Positions 63,307 through 64,000 of a DNA stretch of 64,000 nucleotides are shown here, one piece after another. The stretch's first letter is position 1. Every line of letters starts with the position of its first letter. The position numbers and the translations under genes are program-made. Under the pieces are notes generated by a model that was not told the origin of the DNA, did no database searches, and was given only the letters and a program-made list of their open reading frames with translations. Origin of the DNA: Flavobacteriaceae bacterium (GTDB lineage Bacteria; Bacteroidota; Bacteroidia; Flavobacteriales; Flavobacteriaceae); contig PABM01000006.1 in NCBI GenBank assembly GCA_002702745.1, positions 1-64,000 on the forward strand. The letters are read 5' to 3'.

Positions 63307-64000
63307 TTAGAAATACCTTGGTGATCTAGACACTTTAGATCTAAAATTAATGTCAAAGTTTATAAATATTTCATGAGACGCCTTGGTTATCAGATTTAAT
63401 TCCGACTGTATGCTATCATATGCGTACCCAATTCTAATTGAAGGAGAAACCAAAAAATTAATCATTGCAGTTATTGAATCATCCGTTCTGTACCCTACGC
63501 CAAGCTCGACTAAATCATACATAAACAAATTAGTGTTCAAATCAATACTTACTGGGCTATTTGAAGCGTATTTAATAAAGGTATGTGGTTTTAATTTAAA
63601 ATTATCATTTAAATCAAAAACATATCCAGCCGCACCAAAAAAATGCCTGAACTCAGATCCAATATTGTAATCATTATAGTCTAAATGAACAGATTCTAAC
63701 AAATTTGGTACTGAAACAGAAATATAATATTTGTTAGGTTGATAAAAATATATACCCGCACCAATATTTGGTGTATTTTCGTTTATATCATTTGCAAAAA
63801 AAGGATCATTTGGATCGATTAATTCTAGATCAATTAATCCAATATCATGGAAAGTTCCACCTGCTTTTAGTCCAAATGCCAATCTATTTTTATTATTTAG
63901 ATTTAATGTATATGAAAAGTCAATATATAGGTTTGTTTCACTAACTGGTCCAATTTCATCAGAGATAGCAGAAAAACCAAAACCAATATTTTTTCCTGCT
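63307..64000 (-). CDS. PorP/SprF family T9SS outer-membrane protein (partial)
   Basis: The frame is open from the stop at 63307 to the window edge, giving about 230 residues of the C-terminal part. A TTG at 63882 is not the true start, since homologous sequence continues upstream (Gly-Phe-Gly-Phe-Ser ... Ile-Gly-Pro-Val-Ser-Glu-Thr, then Asp-Phe-Ser-Tyr-Thr-Leu). Phe-Gly-Leu-Lys-Ala-Gly-Gly and Ser-Pro-Ser-Ile-Arg-Ile-Gly-Tyr-Ala-Tyr-Asp are typical of PorP/SprF beta-barrels. These act in type IX secretion of large adhesins; the cargo gene probably lies just outside the window. Confidence 0.9.
   Translation of the reverse strand, partial: AGKNIGFGFSAISDEIGPVSETNLYIDFSYTLNLNNKNRLAFGLKAGGTFHDIGLIDLELIDPNDPFFANDINENTPNIGAGIYFYQPNKYYISVSVPNLLESVHLDYNDYNIGSEFRHFFGAAGYVFDLNDNFKLKPHTFIKYASNSPVSIDLNTNLFMYDLVELGVGYRTDDSITAMINFLVSPSIRIGYAYDSIQSELNLITKASHEIFINFDINFRSKVSRSPRYF

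Overview
The window comes from a low-GC, gene-dense member of the Bacteroidota, most likely a marine member of the Flavobacteriaceae. The evidence is the Bat aerotolerance operon, type IX secretion (T9SS) parts (a PorZ-like protein beside recO, a PorE-like protein beside PorP/SprF), six TonB-dependent receptors, several with an N-terminal carboxypeptidase-regulatory-like domain, a DUF4270 lipoprotein, a short GT5 'glycogen synthase' next to glmS and panC, detached atpD-atpC, almost no Shine-Dalgarno sites, and TAnnTTTG-type -7 boxes. No rRNA, tRNA, CRISPR array, transposase or integrase was seen. Most of it is ordinary core chromosome.

Layout. 1-3.3 kb: end of a Bat operon (batC end, batD, batE, plus a small NTF2-like gene). 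3.3-9.2 kb: cvpA, a conserved hypothetical, pheS, and a tightly coupled reverse operon (EamA transporter, yicC, gmk, nadD, gpsA). 9.3-17.9 kb: trans-sulfuration enzyme, glutamate dehydrogenase, then an overlapping run porZ-like, recO, TonB receptor, recX. 17.9-21.6 kb: TonB receptor, then umuC-umuD. 21.6-31.8 kb (reverse): atpC/atpD, an SGNH-hydrolase lipoprotein with its TonB receptor, another TonB receptor, a CDGSH iron-sulfur protein and a DUF819 membrane protein. 31.9-38.8 kb: a carboxypeptidase-regulatory-like protein facing glmS, DUF4270 and the GT5 protein. 38.9-52.9 kb (forward): panC, panD, a flippase-like protein, a degenerate esterase, radA, ileS, a DksA-like protein, uvrC, a DUF3108 protein, an M23 peptidase, pgi. 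53-61 kb: two related TonB receptors around a divergent endonuclease/exonuclease/phosphatase protein, a DUF5689 lipoprotein and OsmC. 61.4-64 kb (reverse): a PorE-like OmpA protein and PorP/SprF, which runs off the window.

The most unusual place is 33.31-34.43 kb, between the stop of the carboxypeptidase-regulatory-like gene and the stop of glmS. The last six codons of glmS (Lys-Ser-Val-Thr-Val-Glu-stop) recur twice more in the same orientation, at 33314 and 33786. Each extra copy carries an attached TTCCAACCCCAAC block, and the inverted complement of that block sits just beyond the glmS stop. The segments between the copies each hold one accessory gene: a small XRE regulator preceded by an 11-bp iteron array, and a small PD-(D/E)xK/DUF3883-like protein beginning 24 nt after glmS. 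The codon differences between the copies are almost all synonymous. This looks like a stepwise accumulation of single-gene cassettes at the 3' end of glmS, distinct from Tn7-type insertion. It is my candidate for an undescribed system.
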